Part shown: one piece after another, positions 26,301 to 39,240 of the stretch
How positions within the stretch are numbered: the first letter of the stretch is position 1
Layout: the number at the start of each line of letters is the position of its first letter
Source: Atrichornis clamosus
Taxonomy: Eukaryota > Chordata > Aves > Passeriformes > Menuridae
DNA: 64,000 bases
Assembly (NCBI GenBank): GCA_013400975.1
Contig: WBMZ01003306.1
Coordinates: 186,001-250,000, forward strand
Direction of reading: 5' to 3'
The notes under the pieces: model-generated
The model's database searches: none
What the model saw: the letters and a program-made list of their open reading frames with translations, nothing else
Told to the model about the DNA's origin: nothing
Position numbers and translations under genes: made by a program

Positions 26301-29296
26301 TTGCTGTGTTTTTGATTTTTTTGAACTGATCTTCATCTGTCATCAATTTCCTCATCCATCATGCCTTCTAAAGTGGCAGCATTGGTATGAGAGACAGTAG
26401 CCAGGACAAGCAACACCCTAGCTGGCTGGTTGTTTAGCTCCTGTTTAGAATGACACCTTCCCTTTAGCATTCCTTTGATGAAATGCTCACTTTGACTATA
26501 ATGTAGCTTAAAATAAGGGCTTAAACAGATCTTCAGAGTTCCATTCTTTTCCAGTGAAAGATAATTTTTTGACTCTCACTGAAGCACTTTAGTTCATTCT
26601 GGGTAAGGTTAGTCAAAAGTTGCCCTTTTTTTCACCAAGATCATCTGAATGTGCCTGCTGAAAAGCTTGTCAAGAGTTGTGTCATGACATCTCCTTGGGG
26701 TTAATTTGGGAAATCTCCAACAGTCAGTCAATACTTTGTTACAATAACCTTAAGTGGGAAATAAAGAAGGCAATGCTTGCATAGAAGTGCTGACGATAAT
26801 AATAATAGCTGTAATAATGGAGAAATAAATACGAAGCAAAATGGATAAGTTTAGAGAGCAGTGTGGAATTTGTTTCTTTAACTTTTCTTTTATGAGGCTC
26901 CAGTGAGGTGTACACAATGCAATGCTTTTGCTAGGCAGTATAGAAACCTTCTAAAAGCAGGATTAAGTGTTTGATGTTGTTTCCATTTGGAAGAATTCAA
27001 ACCATCATTATTCAGTATTACAAAACCAGAAACCAACAGTATTTGGTAGTGTCTGCATTAGGCTCTAGACTAAAACACAGTCTTTCACTGGCTTAGTACT
27101 TGTCTAGTGCCCTTCAAACCATAGCCTCTTTTTCATACTAAACCAAACAATTTATTTAAGCATCCTGTAAATGCTGCTCTTGAGAGCTGCAGAAAAGACA
27201 GCATGGTAACTCCAAAATGGATTAACTATTAACAGCTGTTTTCTACAGAGAAAGCGACAAACAATGCAGTAGAGATTTGTGATGTACTCTGACATTCAGC
27301 TTTTAGACCTGAGAATGAGACGCGCGTAAAGACTCAAATGGGGGGTTTTGTGTGATTGTACCTGTTGTTCAGAAGTCATAAAAAGAAAAACTAACCATTC
27401 CCCATGCAATTCTGCCTGTGAGTTACTGGCACAGTTTTCATTCAAGTTGATGTGAGCTATTTAAATCCATGTCTAAAGGCAGACTATGCCTTTTATGACA
27501 ACATTATGTAACTAATTCAGATACACAGGCTTTTAAATGTATGAAAATATTTATTGCTTAATCTTCTCTTTCTCTACCCCTAAAATTTAGCATAAACCTA
27601 GGTTATTTCTCCACGCTCTCTTTGAAATTGTAATTTGTAGAGGTCTTCTAAGTATTTTAAAGTGGATTCTTCCTATGCGATTTCTGAACCAGAATTTGAT
27701 CTAGAACTGCATTTCGTGAATACGTAGTGACATGGAGATGCATAATCCCAAAGAGCAAAAACATCTATAAACTAATGAAATTTTGTAAAACACATTTTTC
27801 CAGTTTTACAAGCCCAAAGTTTCTTTAAGCTAAAATTCTAAAAAAAAAATCTTGTGAATGGTAGACAGTACTATGATTGTTCATATGTTTTATAAAGGCA
27901 GTGCATCAAACTCATCTAAATCCTATTGACCTCGTTGAAGTTACAGAGGCTTTGGAACTGAGTTTATAGAACCACACCTCAAAGTGTTGCAGCCTTTTTA
28001 AATGGTCATAACTTTTGATTTTTTTGTTAGTGATTCTAAAAATGATAACACTTGAAAACTGTTTCAGTTTTTCTGTTCTATTCCTTTCTTTTTAAAAAAC
28101 TGCTTAATTTATTTTTGCTTCCATAATATCAAAAAATTGGGAGGGTTAAGGAAGAGGTGATTATTTGCAGTTTTGCAAGTATGGGGGAAGAGCAGTTTGG
28201 CAGCTGTCTTACACCTCCCTGTCAGAGCACATATTGCAAAAGCAGTCTGAAATGTATCCAAAGACAAACATAGGAACTGAAATTTTAACTCTTATTGGCA
28301 GTGACATTAGTAGACTCAACACAGACTCTGGGGTTTGGATGCATTTTTCTTGTTTTTAACTACAGGGATAAAGCAACTAATACAAGCTTCATTTCCTTCA
28401 TCCTCTGTGGTATTTTCCTTTTATGGTGGAATATTTTGCTCTCGCCTCAAAATTGAAAGAACACTCTGATATAAACTGGAACTTGTACTTATTTTAGAAG
28501 AGTAAAGTCCACAACACTTCACACACAGGCATTTATGTACATATTCCAGGGTATACTCTCTACATTCAATTATTAGGAACTTGAGAAACCTATACGTGTT
28601 TACACTGTACCACCTTCTGGAGGGTGCCTAAGTAAAACAATGTATTTTTTCTTCAAAATTGCTGTCTCAGGAGCTCTTAAAACTGTTTATTTTGATTGAC
28701 CTCTAAGATGGAATTGGAATAATTGGTGCAGTGAATTTGTAAACAAGCAGAGAAAAATCAAGTAGTAAAATCTGTGAAAGCCATAATCATGCTGCATATA
28801 GTTGTGGTCTGTGTTTCTGTGACTTTCTAATTCTGTCACGTAATGGCTGAAGAGTCGAATCTGACCTTCTAATTTCTTCCCAAACCTGTTGAACTGGTGA
28901 TTGGCATGTTTGCTTTCTGGGCAGTGTGAAGTAGTAACAAAGGCCAGGAGAAGGACAGGACTGGGACACACTCGTGAGTGGGCAACAGGAGATGGCCGAA
29001 CAGCTGTAGTGGGTGGAATGGTGGCAGGAGTTAATGAAAGCAGAAAGAAAAGGAAGAGCCAGACTGCCAAGAAGGTTTCAGGATGACAGAAGGGATTTGC
29101 ACAGACCAGTGGTTCCTGTCTTTTCTGTGGCTTAGATGTACTTGAGAAATTTGGCATCATGTTTCCTTTGACTGAGCTCAGCTCCTCCTCTCCCCTCTAC
29201 CTGGAAATTCCTGCTGTCTTTTTGTCCCCAGCCCACCCTGCAGCTGCCATTTCTATCCTCAAAAAGGCCAGGAGACACTGGACGTGGCTGCACATT

Positions 29297-29382
29297 GAGA
29301 CAGTGTAGTTCTGGCAAACTTTATTCCCTTGGGCTCTGTTTCTTATCAATTCTCTGCCTCGGCGAGGAGAACTACATGTCTC
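29297..29382. repeat. Inverted repeat forming an 86-base hairpin
   Basis: The left arm GAGACAGTGTAGTTCT (29297-29312) pairs with the right arm AGAACTACATGTCTC (29368-29382), with one bulged base. The loop of about 55 bases holds a CTCGGCGAG palindrome and, on minus, an AATAAA. It could be a small palindromic repeat or chance pairing. No matching second copy was seen in the window. Confidence 0.45.
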
Positions 29383-30699
29383 ATTGGCAGTTGCAAGGGG
29401 AGAACCATACTTTGTGACTTTATCTTCCCTGTTAGTAGATTCCCCTGAGTGGGTGAGGATGGTGCAGGCTTCCTTTACCCAGGACATGTCCTGTTCAGAA
29501 GCCAGGTTGTTTCTTCACATCTCAGACACCAGGCTCAGTCATGGAGGATGCTCTGCTACAAAAACTAGGTGTCTTCCCACAGGCAGGTAATGACAAGCAT
29601 GGAAAATATCACAGCAGCCAATGCTGGAAAATTGAGCTACATATTCATAAACCATGGATGTCAATGGCAAGCAGAAGAGATAATATTGTCACTGCTGCTC
29701 CTAATGAGAGAGACACTGGCAACAAAACTAGGATTAGCCTGCCTCTCCATTTCCACAGCTGTACTTCTCTGTGATTTCCCCATATCAGCTTTTTCTTTCT
29801 CTCTCAAGAAATGTAAATAGCTTCCCTGTGTGAGCTGAAACCATGGGTCTCACTATAATGGTATTTCCCTTGATTTACAAGCACTCAGAGGACTTTAGTT
29901 ACCACTGGATTAGGCTAGAGGGTCTGCATATTCTTAGAATTTGATTTATTTTTATGTTTCACATTTCCTCCTCTCCAGTCCACCTTTGCTGTCTTCATTT
30001 TTAATTCCACCCTTGGATTTCACATGGATGGTGTGTGGTGTATTATCAGTGTTCACTCATAGCTTATTCCTTTAATATCCAGCAGTTCACACCTTGGAGC
30101 TGGACATATCCTAGGGAAGCATAGCTGCCTTCCATAGCTTCAGTTCAGACTCAGTTAATAATAAAGCTGTACTGATTTTGTTTGGTCTCATAGAAATACT
30201 ATAATTTATATCTGTCTCTTTTGATCTGACATAAACAAGAATGCTATCTCTTGAGAAATGTCAAAAAGTCATACTTTTTGGTGTCTGGATTTTCATCCAG
30301 GCAGCAGTTCTCACTTGTAATACACAATCCAGTCTCCGTCAGTCAGTCCCAAATATCCAAATTTAACTAGGCAAAATGATGGACAAATTCTCCTTTTTGA
30401 AATCTGACACAACCTTCTTTTATCTTCATGTGATAAAGCATGAGAACTTACTGACAGAAGGAGAAGGATGGAGGGAAAGAAAAGTTGTTTGGCTCTGAGT
30501 TTTACTCTTTCTCAGTCAAGCATTGAAAACTGTTGTTCAAAGTACGCTGAGAATTAGGGAACAGCAAATTTGTGCAATTGAAAACAGTTATGTAAATTGA
30601 AATGCCAAATTTCCTGTGCCAGATGCAATATGAATTCACTGTAGGGCAAGAACTATCATTAGAGCTCCCTAGGAAAGGAACTAGAATAGCAAAGTAATG

Positions 30700-31030
30700 A
30701 TTTTAGGGTAATATGCTGATGTTATTTGAAAGCCGGGATTGGGATGCAAACATTTGTGCAGCATTTTGTTTTATGCAGTCCCTTGTTAATGCATCTGGTA
30801 TTCATTTTAATGCTGCTAATCCTAATGGATTCATTTAGTACTTGTGGATGTCACAGACACTTCCTGTAGGTGTTGTGCTATGATGAAGTACTGGTTACTG
30901 GACACTTAAGGTGTTAGCACATTTCCTTTGATTATGTTAATTTTTTCATAAGCTGTCACAATAAGATTCCTCCTGGTATGCATTAGCAGAAGCAGCTGTA
31001 TGTGGAGACCATTGTATCAGCAGTATTTGA
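30700..31030. promoter_or_regulatory. Enhancer-like block with paired TAATCC sites
   Basis: Repeat-free sequence with octamer-like TTAATGCAT, a TAATCC...GGATTC pair (30817-30832) that resembles inverted OTX/bicoid-class sites, several TAAT cores and a GCATTAGCAGAAGCAGCTGT stretch carrying a CAGCTG E-box. The nearby frames are short. Function as an enhancer is inference from motif content only. Confidence 0.3.
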
Positions 31031-31457
31031 ATAATGTCATGGCCAGGGGGATTCTAGCCTAATAGGTAAAACATTCAGTGATCCTTGCAGTCAGGGGAAG
31101 TTCAAAGTATTTCAGAAAAGTGATCTTGGTCTCATACAGGGGTAGAGCAAATGGGCAGATTTTGTCAAGGTGGCAAATTTAAAAAAAGAAAACCTGCAAT
31201 CAGTCAGCATTCACTTTATCCAGAAGAAATTTGGGGGTTGGCTTTTATGTGGAGAAAAAGGATGTGAGTGGGGCAGTGGGGCACTGTGGTTTGTTCAGCT
31301 GGATTCTTGTGCATTCTCCTTCAGAAATTGGTATGTCTATCCTCTACATTTGTGAAGTTTGTAGTGGCATTTATTCAAGAATTAGCATTGTCTTGAAAGC
31401 TTTCCAAAAGCTTCACTTTATAACAAAATAAATAAGGCTTGCAAAGTTATTACCTTC

Positions 31458-31520
31458 AGGTTTCTTGGTAGGGTTTTTGAGTTTTTGTTTTGTGCTTTTT
31501 GTTGTTTTGGAGGGGGTTTA
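31458..31520 (+). repeat. T/G-rich low-complexity run
   Basis: Runs of TTTTTG, GTTTTG and GGGGG with almost no A or C. Similar runs occur at 38261-38297, 49249-49305 and 52718-52750, always with T/G on plus, and an A/C-rich complement-like run is at 3286-3320. These resemble degraded simple sequence. Confidence 0.6.
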
Positions 31521-33331
31521 CAGTATGGCTTAGGAATGTGTGATGGAACTAGATCAAAATGGACTGAAACATTTGACTATATGGTTTGAATTATTCTTGA
31601 CTTTGAAAAGTACTTGTATGGTAGAGTTGTAGCTTTTAATACATGGGTTTGTCTGACAAATCACTGCATGTGATACACAACATAGTACTTTAAGGTTAAT
31701 TCTATAAAAAATTCTACTACTTCTTGTCTCCACTGCAAAGAAATAAACTCAAAAGAATGCTTCTGGCCTTCTCTAATATGTCAGTATTGTAATATCCAGT
31801 TCGATAAATACTCTCACCAAGATCTACCACTAAATGGGAAGAGTAAGGCTTCAGATCAATATTGGGATAACACAGATTCAGGATACTGCATGTGTAGCTG
31901 GGTCTTAAATATTTTAGTCCAATTCAGCGGCATCCAACTCGTCAAAATTAGTCTTTGCATCCACCCCTTTCTGGTAGAAATGTAAGAGAGTTGCTCTGTA
32001 AATACTGGTCGCGTATAAAAGCCTATTGAATGCTCACAGCAAGACCAAGTCCTCTAAAAGGGTCAGAGAAGATAGAAGCATATTTTTACTGCTGTCTGTC
32101 TTCCAACAGGTGCACTAGCTTTTGGAGAAGATGGACAGTTTTCAGAAGGATAGACATAAAGGAAAGTTATTCTGGCATTGTGTCCTCAGCCAGGATGGGG
32201 GGAAAATCCCATATCTCTAGTGGCAGAAAAAGTCATTACTATAGGTGAGGTATTTTTGGTGGCTTAGTTTGTCACATAGCAGGTGGTATAGTTTTGCAGG
32301 TGGCAAAACTCTTTGTCAGCAGCTACCATGTGTCCAGCAGGAGTCCCTGGGAGCACAGCTGCAAGAAGCAGCCTGCAGCTTCTCAAGGCACAGTGTGAGT
32401 CAAGCAGATCAAATCACCATGAAAAAGACTCAGTCCCTTGAAATGCCCATGATATTGCTTATATAAAATAATACTAAATGTGAATTCTACTGCTTTTGTC
32501 ACTCTAACTGCTGAGAGCTGAACTAATTTATCATTCCTGCAGTCACTCATTTATCTGTTCAGAAAGGGGAGTTAAATGGACTCTTGCAGGACTGAATGGA
32601 GTAGTTTATGTTCTCTCTGGTTCACGTCAGTGTTCAGAGTTTGTTTTTCCAGAAGCTCATAAAAAGGTGGTCCCCTTGAAATTTAAGTCTCACTGTTTTA
32701 ATTCCAAAATTATAAAACTCCAACTGCCTTCACTCATGTCTTTTTTGCTAAAGTCATGCTGTGAAAAAACACCTATAATGATGCAGATACAGTAGCTGAT
32801 GACCAAACTAACTATAAAATCCACAGCTAATTGATTCCTGTTGACATGAAATAATGGCTTTTCTGAATACGATATGCCTTTCTTACAGAATTCTTCTTCA
32901 GGGTAAAGGATAAGTTTCAGTCACTGTTTTCTATCTGTCTCTTCTTCCCCTCTCCAAATCCAGTCTTTCTTTTAGTCCACGTTAAAATATCAGAAAGCAA
33001 ATCTAATGTAAACAAATATCTATTGAGACATCTATGATTTTGTATAAGTGTTTTGTGACTGTGACTCCCACCACCTGCCTCTCCCCAGCTCCTTGAACAA
33101 AGACAACAATGTGTATGGCTGCATTTTCATATGAAGTAATATTATTATCCATGACACTGTAAATTATTGTAGCATTGAGATAATGAGATATTATTGCCTG
33201 TTAAAAATCACCTTTTACCTCTAGGCTACTTTTCACCTTCTTGGTCCTCTGTAAAATAGCTGAGGTTGTAGAAAAACATTGTGCATACCTTGCATGGCTT
33301 ACACTGACAGAAAGGAAACATTGGAATGGAC

Positions 33332-33370
33332 TTTTTTTCTTTTTTTTTTTTTTTTTCTTTTTTCCTTTTA
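33332..33370 (+). repeat. Long T tract (pyrimidine run)
   Basis: About 39 bases of T broken by single C bases and continuing into CC-TTTT. Read on minus it is a poly-A-like tract, but I recognise no retrotransposon sequence beside it. Neighbouring sequence (33390 onward) is complex and unique. Confidence 0.9.
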
Positions 33371-34482
33371 GTTGTTTTACTTAGTTACATCTCAGGTCAT
33401 CTGTTAATGGCCTGTTGCCAGTGTTACTCCAAATATGTGAAGTTATTAAAGTAGCTTCTCGCCAGTGAATTTTGCCAAAATTATTTGGAGAGAAGGGACT
33501 TGTCTGTGTCACTTACATTTTCCCTTCTATTCCAATCCATCTATTAAAGTGATCCCAAATAAAGGATCTTCCCCTTCTTCACATACTTGAGAGCCCCAGC
33601 AGAAAACATGATTTCCATAGAACAATTTCAGCAACCCAGCATGCATTGGTTTCCACATGTAAACTCTTAGATATTTTTGTCACCTTTAAGGCATGTCAAG
33701 CCATGAAGATGCTGGGCCCAGACTCAGATTTCTTTGCAGGATTGTGTTCCAGTATTATGTCCCAATCCGTGAAGATAGAAGTAAAACTGATCTTGTCAAT
33801 AAATCCCTTTCAGTATAGAGTGCCACTTCTCAATTGAGGTGTGTCACTTTTCTTGGAAAACACATTACCACAGAGTTAAACAAAAACATATTATATGTTA
33901 TATATTAAAAGCAGTTATTAGCCAAATGTATTCATACACTCACAGTACCATTCTTTTTTATAGCACCTCTAATGCAACCAATACATTTCCACTATTGAGG
34001 CAATTAAAAATAAATTACTTTTCTCATGGTATGTATTGCATTTATTCCTCAGTATTATCAACTTTTCTTACTTAGACTTCCAAAAGACCCCTTTGGATGC
34101 TCAGTTCAGAGCTAAATGTCCTTGCTTTCACCACAAAGTTGCCTGAGTAGAATGTACCCAAGTACATTATTAATTATCTGTAATACAGTTTAATTACACG
34201 CAGTGTTCTGGACCTTCAGTGTGGACCAAGTCTGACAGCTTTTTACTGCATAATTTTTTTATGGGTATGTTTTTCACTTTTCTGGTCTTCATACCATGAA
34301 ACACCAAGGCAAGTGATTGAACGGTATCCAAAGTTTGTCAGAAGAGAGATTCTCAAAGGAATTCTAGCTTCTTCAAAGGAATAACATTTACAACTTATGG
34401 CAAATTGATTAATGGAATTCCTTTAAATGAGCTACTGTGGAGTTCTTTAGAAATATGATCGGTCAATGATCATCAAAAACCA

Positions 34483-34506
34483 CAGGCAAAAGCTCAGGCA
34501 AAAGCT
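34483..34506 (+). repeat. Perfect 12-base tandem duplication
   Basis: CAGGCAAAAGCT occurs twice back to back with no change, which suggests a recent slippage or small duplication event. Confidence 0.85.
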
Positions 34507-34609
34507 GGATAACTCCTTTGTGTTCTAGCTTTGCCATGAAGGTCATACCACACACACAAGCCTTTTGACTGAAGTACCATTGACTGATGTTCCCTTTTTA
34601 GTACTTCAA

Positions 34610-34646
34610 ACTATATAGTATAGTACTATATAAACTATACTATAGT
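34610..34646. repeat. AT-rich palindrome (possible cruciform)
   Basis: ACTATATAGTATAGT at 34610-34624 faces ACTATACTATAGT at 34634-34646, which pairs with it apart from a two-base bulge, leaving a loop of about 9 bases. The sequence is almost purely A/T with a TAGTACTA palindrome in the middle. It is likely simple-sequence in origin. Confidence 0.55.
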
Positions 34647-37600
34647 ACCTGTATATCTATTTCATAAACTTAACTGTCTGTTTAAGCTGTTAGAATCTGT
34701 AGCATGTATTACATAACAGTTGCCCACAGATGGCTTTAGAAAAACTTTATTTTAATCACAGGAAAATTATTGATGTTCTTCAGAAAATGTTGTATTGTTA
34801 CTGTTGCTTAATCTAATCAGGAGATCAGTCTTTGTCTTTATCTGTTAAATACAGCAGAAGTAGCTTCACTTCTCTAGGTAGAAAAACCTGTCAGAGTAGT
34901 GATCTGGGGCTGAACACTGGTGTTCATGTCTGTACCAAACCAATTGAGAAAGGTAGAAATGAGACTAGTCTTGAGTATTCCTCTTTTCTGGTACTCATGA
35001 TAATTCAGTTCTCATGATAATTATCAAGGTCTAAGAAAGATATAAATGTGATGTCAAAAAGCTGTGAACTATCCAAGCAATTTTCCTTCCACACTACACA
35101 ATAATCTTGCTCTTACCTACTCTGGTGGCATCAGGAGTTTCCCGACTCTCTTCAGTGGGGTATAAATGGAAAACGTTTTGTGAAGCATAATTAATGAATG
35201 TTAATTTCAAAAAGCTTTTAAATTCCCTGGATCTGAATTATATCCAGATTATGTCATGAACAGCATAATATAATGATGTCTTCATCATGCCATTGATTGG
35301 ACTGCTGTGTGACCAGGGCAGGACCTCGCTCTTTGAGAGGGTTCATCATATAATTTTCATGTATTTGCCTTCCACTTCCAGTGACATTTTGCATTTCTTC
35401 TCTGTAGGAGGAATACACATACATATGTGTGTATGCACACACACATTTCCAGTTCCACCTTCACAAAATACACTTATTGCAAAGGCAGCCTCACAAACAT
35501 GGATGAAGAAGGGATACTAGCAACTGGTACTTTAAAGCTGGCTGCTCTCCTTCATTATGGGTCAATTGGGAAATTATAAGGATTGATTCATTGCAAACAG
35601 CTGTGTTTGTGAAGAAAAAGAACAAAACAAAACTAGCTATGCTGGCATATATCCGTTGTATGCCAGTAAAAGCATAAACATGCTAGTCACCAGATCTGTA
35701 AGTCAAAAATGTAGTGCTTTAAGTAGCTTTGGGTTATACTTATGTTCCTAATTTATGGATGCTAGCATTTTCTGCAGCTTAGGTTACTTTTCTTCACAAT
35801 TTTGAAGATAGGTCTCAGCCCAACAAACCAATACAGAAAGTGGAAATAGATTCTAATCTTATAAAATGAATCAATAATAGTTGTTGTTAATGTAGTTAGT
35901 AGTCATAATTTGTTGAAAGAACTAAAAAACTTGAATTTGTCATTTCTCAGTCCTTAGTTGAGAAGATACAGATAATTAATATTTCACAAAGAAAGCTTTA
36001 CTTTCAGGCCTTGTTAAGAATTTGAATGAAACAGGTGTTAATGTAAAGAATAAAGGTAAGGCAGGAAAGAAAACAAGGATATGACCACAGAATGAGATAC
36101 AGCAGCATATGGAGGTTAGTATAGCTGTACTGACACTGGGAATAAGTAGATGTTTCAACCTTACTCTGAACCTGGCCTGATTGGATATTTTTAACTAATT
36201 AATTTAGAGAGAGGATTAAAGAGAAAAAGCTGTGCTATTTAGACTCACATGTGTTGTAAGTGACCTTACACTTACAGGCAGGAAGTAGTGAGCACAGAGT
36301 CCATAACCTTGTTCAAAGAAGGTGTAACTTCAGATTGGTCGTGGATCTCTTCAGGCAAATTTTTAAAATGTCATAAAATTAATTCAGAAAGAAAATAAAA
36401 GTATTGTAATGGACACAACCTTATTAGGTCAACTTTGTTATTCCTTATGAAATTGGTAATAAAAGAAAATTTGTAAGCATTAGCTCATTAGATTTTTTTC
36501 ATGTTTTTATTTAAAAATTTGAAAATAAAAACTTCAACAAAACTCTGATTTTTTAATAAAAAATTGTTTGTATTTTGCCATCTTAATTTAAATAGAACTC
36601 CATTTTTTTTCCAGTTAGTTTTTCTACCATCTTGAGAATTGCGAAATAAAACCACTACCAAAAAGTGAAGAAAACTTATATATCAAAATTAGCAGTAAAC
36701 ACAGTACTTTATATACCATAAAGAACTAGCAAAAGCTACACATGTTCTTTCTTTTGTATTCTATTTGTAAAGAATTGTAAATTAAGTATAATGAAAGAAG
36801 AATATTTTCAGTAACAGAAGTATGGTTTTTGAACGTAGATTTGTAACTCTGGTTTTGAGTAGTCCTATAGAGTGCAGTTTGTGCTTTGAAGTGTTGATTT
36901 TTATTTTAGTATAGAAGTATAGTATTTTAGTACAGAAAATACTGTACATGCAGGAAAATTATTCTGGCAGATTGATATTAATCACAGGATCTGGATATGG
37001 TTAAAAGGAAACAAGAACTTGGAAGCATTTTTATAAGCTTGCCATTCTCTGCTGCTTGAAGGTGTGGGAGTGGTGGATTGGTGCAATACATTCTTGCTAA
37101 GGGAAGCATGGAAAATAAAATAACCTCCCTCCTCCATAACAAATAGTAGGCTAGCAGGTATTTTCTAATACTAATTCACAGTATTGGTGACAGACTTAGG
37201 AGCCTGACAAACCTCCAAAGCTAACTTCCAGGTCAGAATCCCTTCCTGACCCTTGGGGATTCCCAAGCTGGGATCGTTTTTGATGACTCCCTGGGATGGG
37301 AGTAGGGGTAGAAAGCATCCCCTATTCATTCTCCACTAGCTCAGTTCACTCATGTAAGTGAAGACCAGATTTTGTTCTGCCTGGTTTCAAAACATTCAAG
37401 AGCTATTTTAAATCTCTGTGTTTGGGCATGTGGTCTCTGCACAATGGCATGTGTGTTGAACTTGTTGCTCTGCATTCGTGACACGTTCAGCTGCATCCTG
37501 TACTGTCAGAGCACAGGTCACTGGTGTCTGCCAATTAAAACACATCGCTTGTGTTTACATGCTGCACTGAAATGTTCTGGGATGAGACACTGAAGTTTCT

Positions 37601-38899
37601 TCAGTCCTGAACTGTAAACTGTAAGGAATTAGTATGCAGGAAAGCATGCAGAGTACAATTCTGAATGCTCAGGTATGCAAAGATTTTTCATAAGAGACAG
37701 TGCTGTAGCAGCTCCCTGTCACAGCTTTCCTAAGCACAGGGTCACTTAGTGAACTATGAAGACAGACATTTTCTACAATAGTTTCCCTGGAGTCACCACT
37801 TTTCTTTGCTTATTCTTGCTTCTTTCCCATGTTGTATGAACATGCCTGGAACACACAAGCTCTCACCACAGAAAGACTCTCAAAAGTCTGCCACAGTTTC
37901 TTCTGATTTTCAGGAAACTCTTCTCCTCCTTTTAGTTTTATGACCTAGTATTCAAGGTTCAGGAACTTGCTTGTTATTTTTCCTTGTTGTTTGACGTAAG
38001 TTAGTAGAATTTTTTTTTTTTCCCTAGGAAAAGTGCTTTGCCTTGGATATGTTCCCTTGGAAAATAAACTTACGCTAGCATTTGGCAAAGTTGGAAATAG
38101 AATGGCTTTGTTCTGAGAACTTTTCATCCTCTAATATGAATAGAGATTTCTTTATTGGTTGTTATTTGGCAGAAACCAGGGGTCATTCTTTCAGGCATAC
38201 TGTCATTTTTCTTAGAAACTTAAAAGCTATGTCAGTTAAGCTCTTGCAAAAGTTATTTGAAGTTTGGTTTGAGGTTTTTGGTTTGTTTGGTTTTTTACTG
38301 GTTGGAGAGACTATTTTTTCTTACATTGTTGTAAAAATAGTTGGCCAGATTTATCTCTGGCATCTCTCCATTGAAACAAAACTCTTTTTCTTCCCTCCAT
38401 TCCTTTTAGCAGGTTGCACAGAAATATATCTGAAAGTAAGTTTATGGTGTTGCTTCCCCAGTTCAGGACATCTTGAGCATACTTAAAACATTCCTTTTCC
38501 CCGTTTAGCCAACCAGCACAAAGAAAGACAATATACTAGTTAGCAGAGCACTGACTTCCTCACAGATTTTGTGACAGGATGATGGAGTTGGGAAATGCTC
38601 CTTTCTGGGAATCCAGTACTATTTAGATTTGTCTACTATTGCCGAGAACATTAACTGTCTTCTTAATAGATCACAGTAAACAGCAGGGCCAAAATGGAAA
38701 GGTGAGGAAGAAAGCTAAATAGCTATATGGTTTTTTTAATATAAAGTACAGTTGCATTTGTCCATTTCACTTCATAACTAAAGCACTTTTTTCTTGTCAC
38801 TTTTAATAAGTGTAAGGAATATGGTGATAATTTTGACACCATTAAAATAAATTGGAGGTTTTGGGCTTCTGGATTCTTCATGATTTAGTCCTACCAAAT

Positions 38900-39240
38900 G
38901 AATTTGTAAATTTTTCTGTAATTCGAAGAGTACATCAAATCCCCTTATTTCATTGTCTTTGGAAGAAGCACGATTAGATTATTAATCATTAGCAAAGCAA
39001 TTACCATTCCCACAGTGTCATTTTATTTAAAATTCCTCCAATTCAAATTCCATGTGAGTCATTGCTAATCTATTGCTCCAAAAAGCACATAGGAAAAAGG
39101 AGTGAAGGAAGCCAGCCAAGAGATATTGGGCCAGAATATTATCACTTGAATCAAATTATTATTCAAGGGGCAGCATAAAGTATGATTGCATAATTTTACA
39201 TGCTAGCTCTAATATGTGGAGGTTTACATTTTTCTTTACC
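38900..39240. promoter_or_regulatory. Enhancer-like block, possible conserved non-coding element
   Basis: A complex, repeat-free stretch dense in homeodomain and SOX-type cores: CATTGTCTTTGG (SOX-like CATTGT), GATTAGATTATTAATCATTAG (several ATTA/TAAT cores), ATTCCCACA (RBPJ-like TTCCCAC), AATTATTATTCAA, TGATTGCATAATTTTACATG. There is no open frame. This composition is typical of deeply conserved vertebrate enhancers, but conservation itself cannot be seen from one sequence. The edges are approximate. Confidence 0.35.

Larger units (their letters stand above)
22161..30699. other. Non-coding unique sequence, GC-elevated at 28.7-29.6 kb
   Basis: No gene was recognised. The 28687-29600 part is somewhat richer in G+C and carries the window's longest frame (157 codons, minus), discussed under the rejected items. 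An ATA-type run is at 26787-26799. The remainder is ordinary unique DNA. Confidence 0.55.

Noticed and set aside
28687..29160. Longest open frame, 157 codons on minus, with a hydrophobic stretch near residues 32-46
   Set aside because: No recognisable domain, overlapping frames on both strands in the same GC-elevated patch, low-complexity Pro/Thr and Phe/Leu segments and no clear splice sites. One frame of this size is plausible by chance in 64 kb.
38082..38486. Plus-strand frame of 134 codons with hydrophobic character
   Set aside because: Its middle is encoded by a T/G-rich low-complexity run giving Phe/Leu/Val residues. No similarity was recognised.
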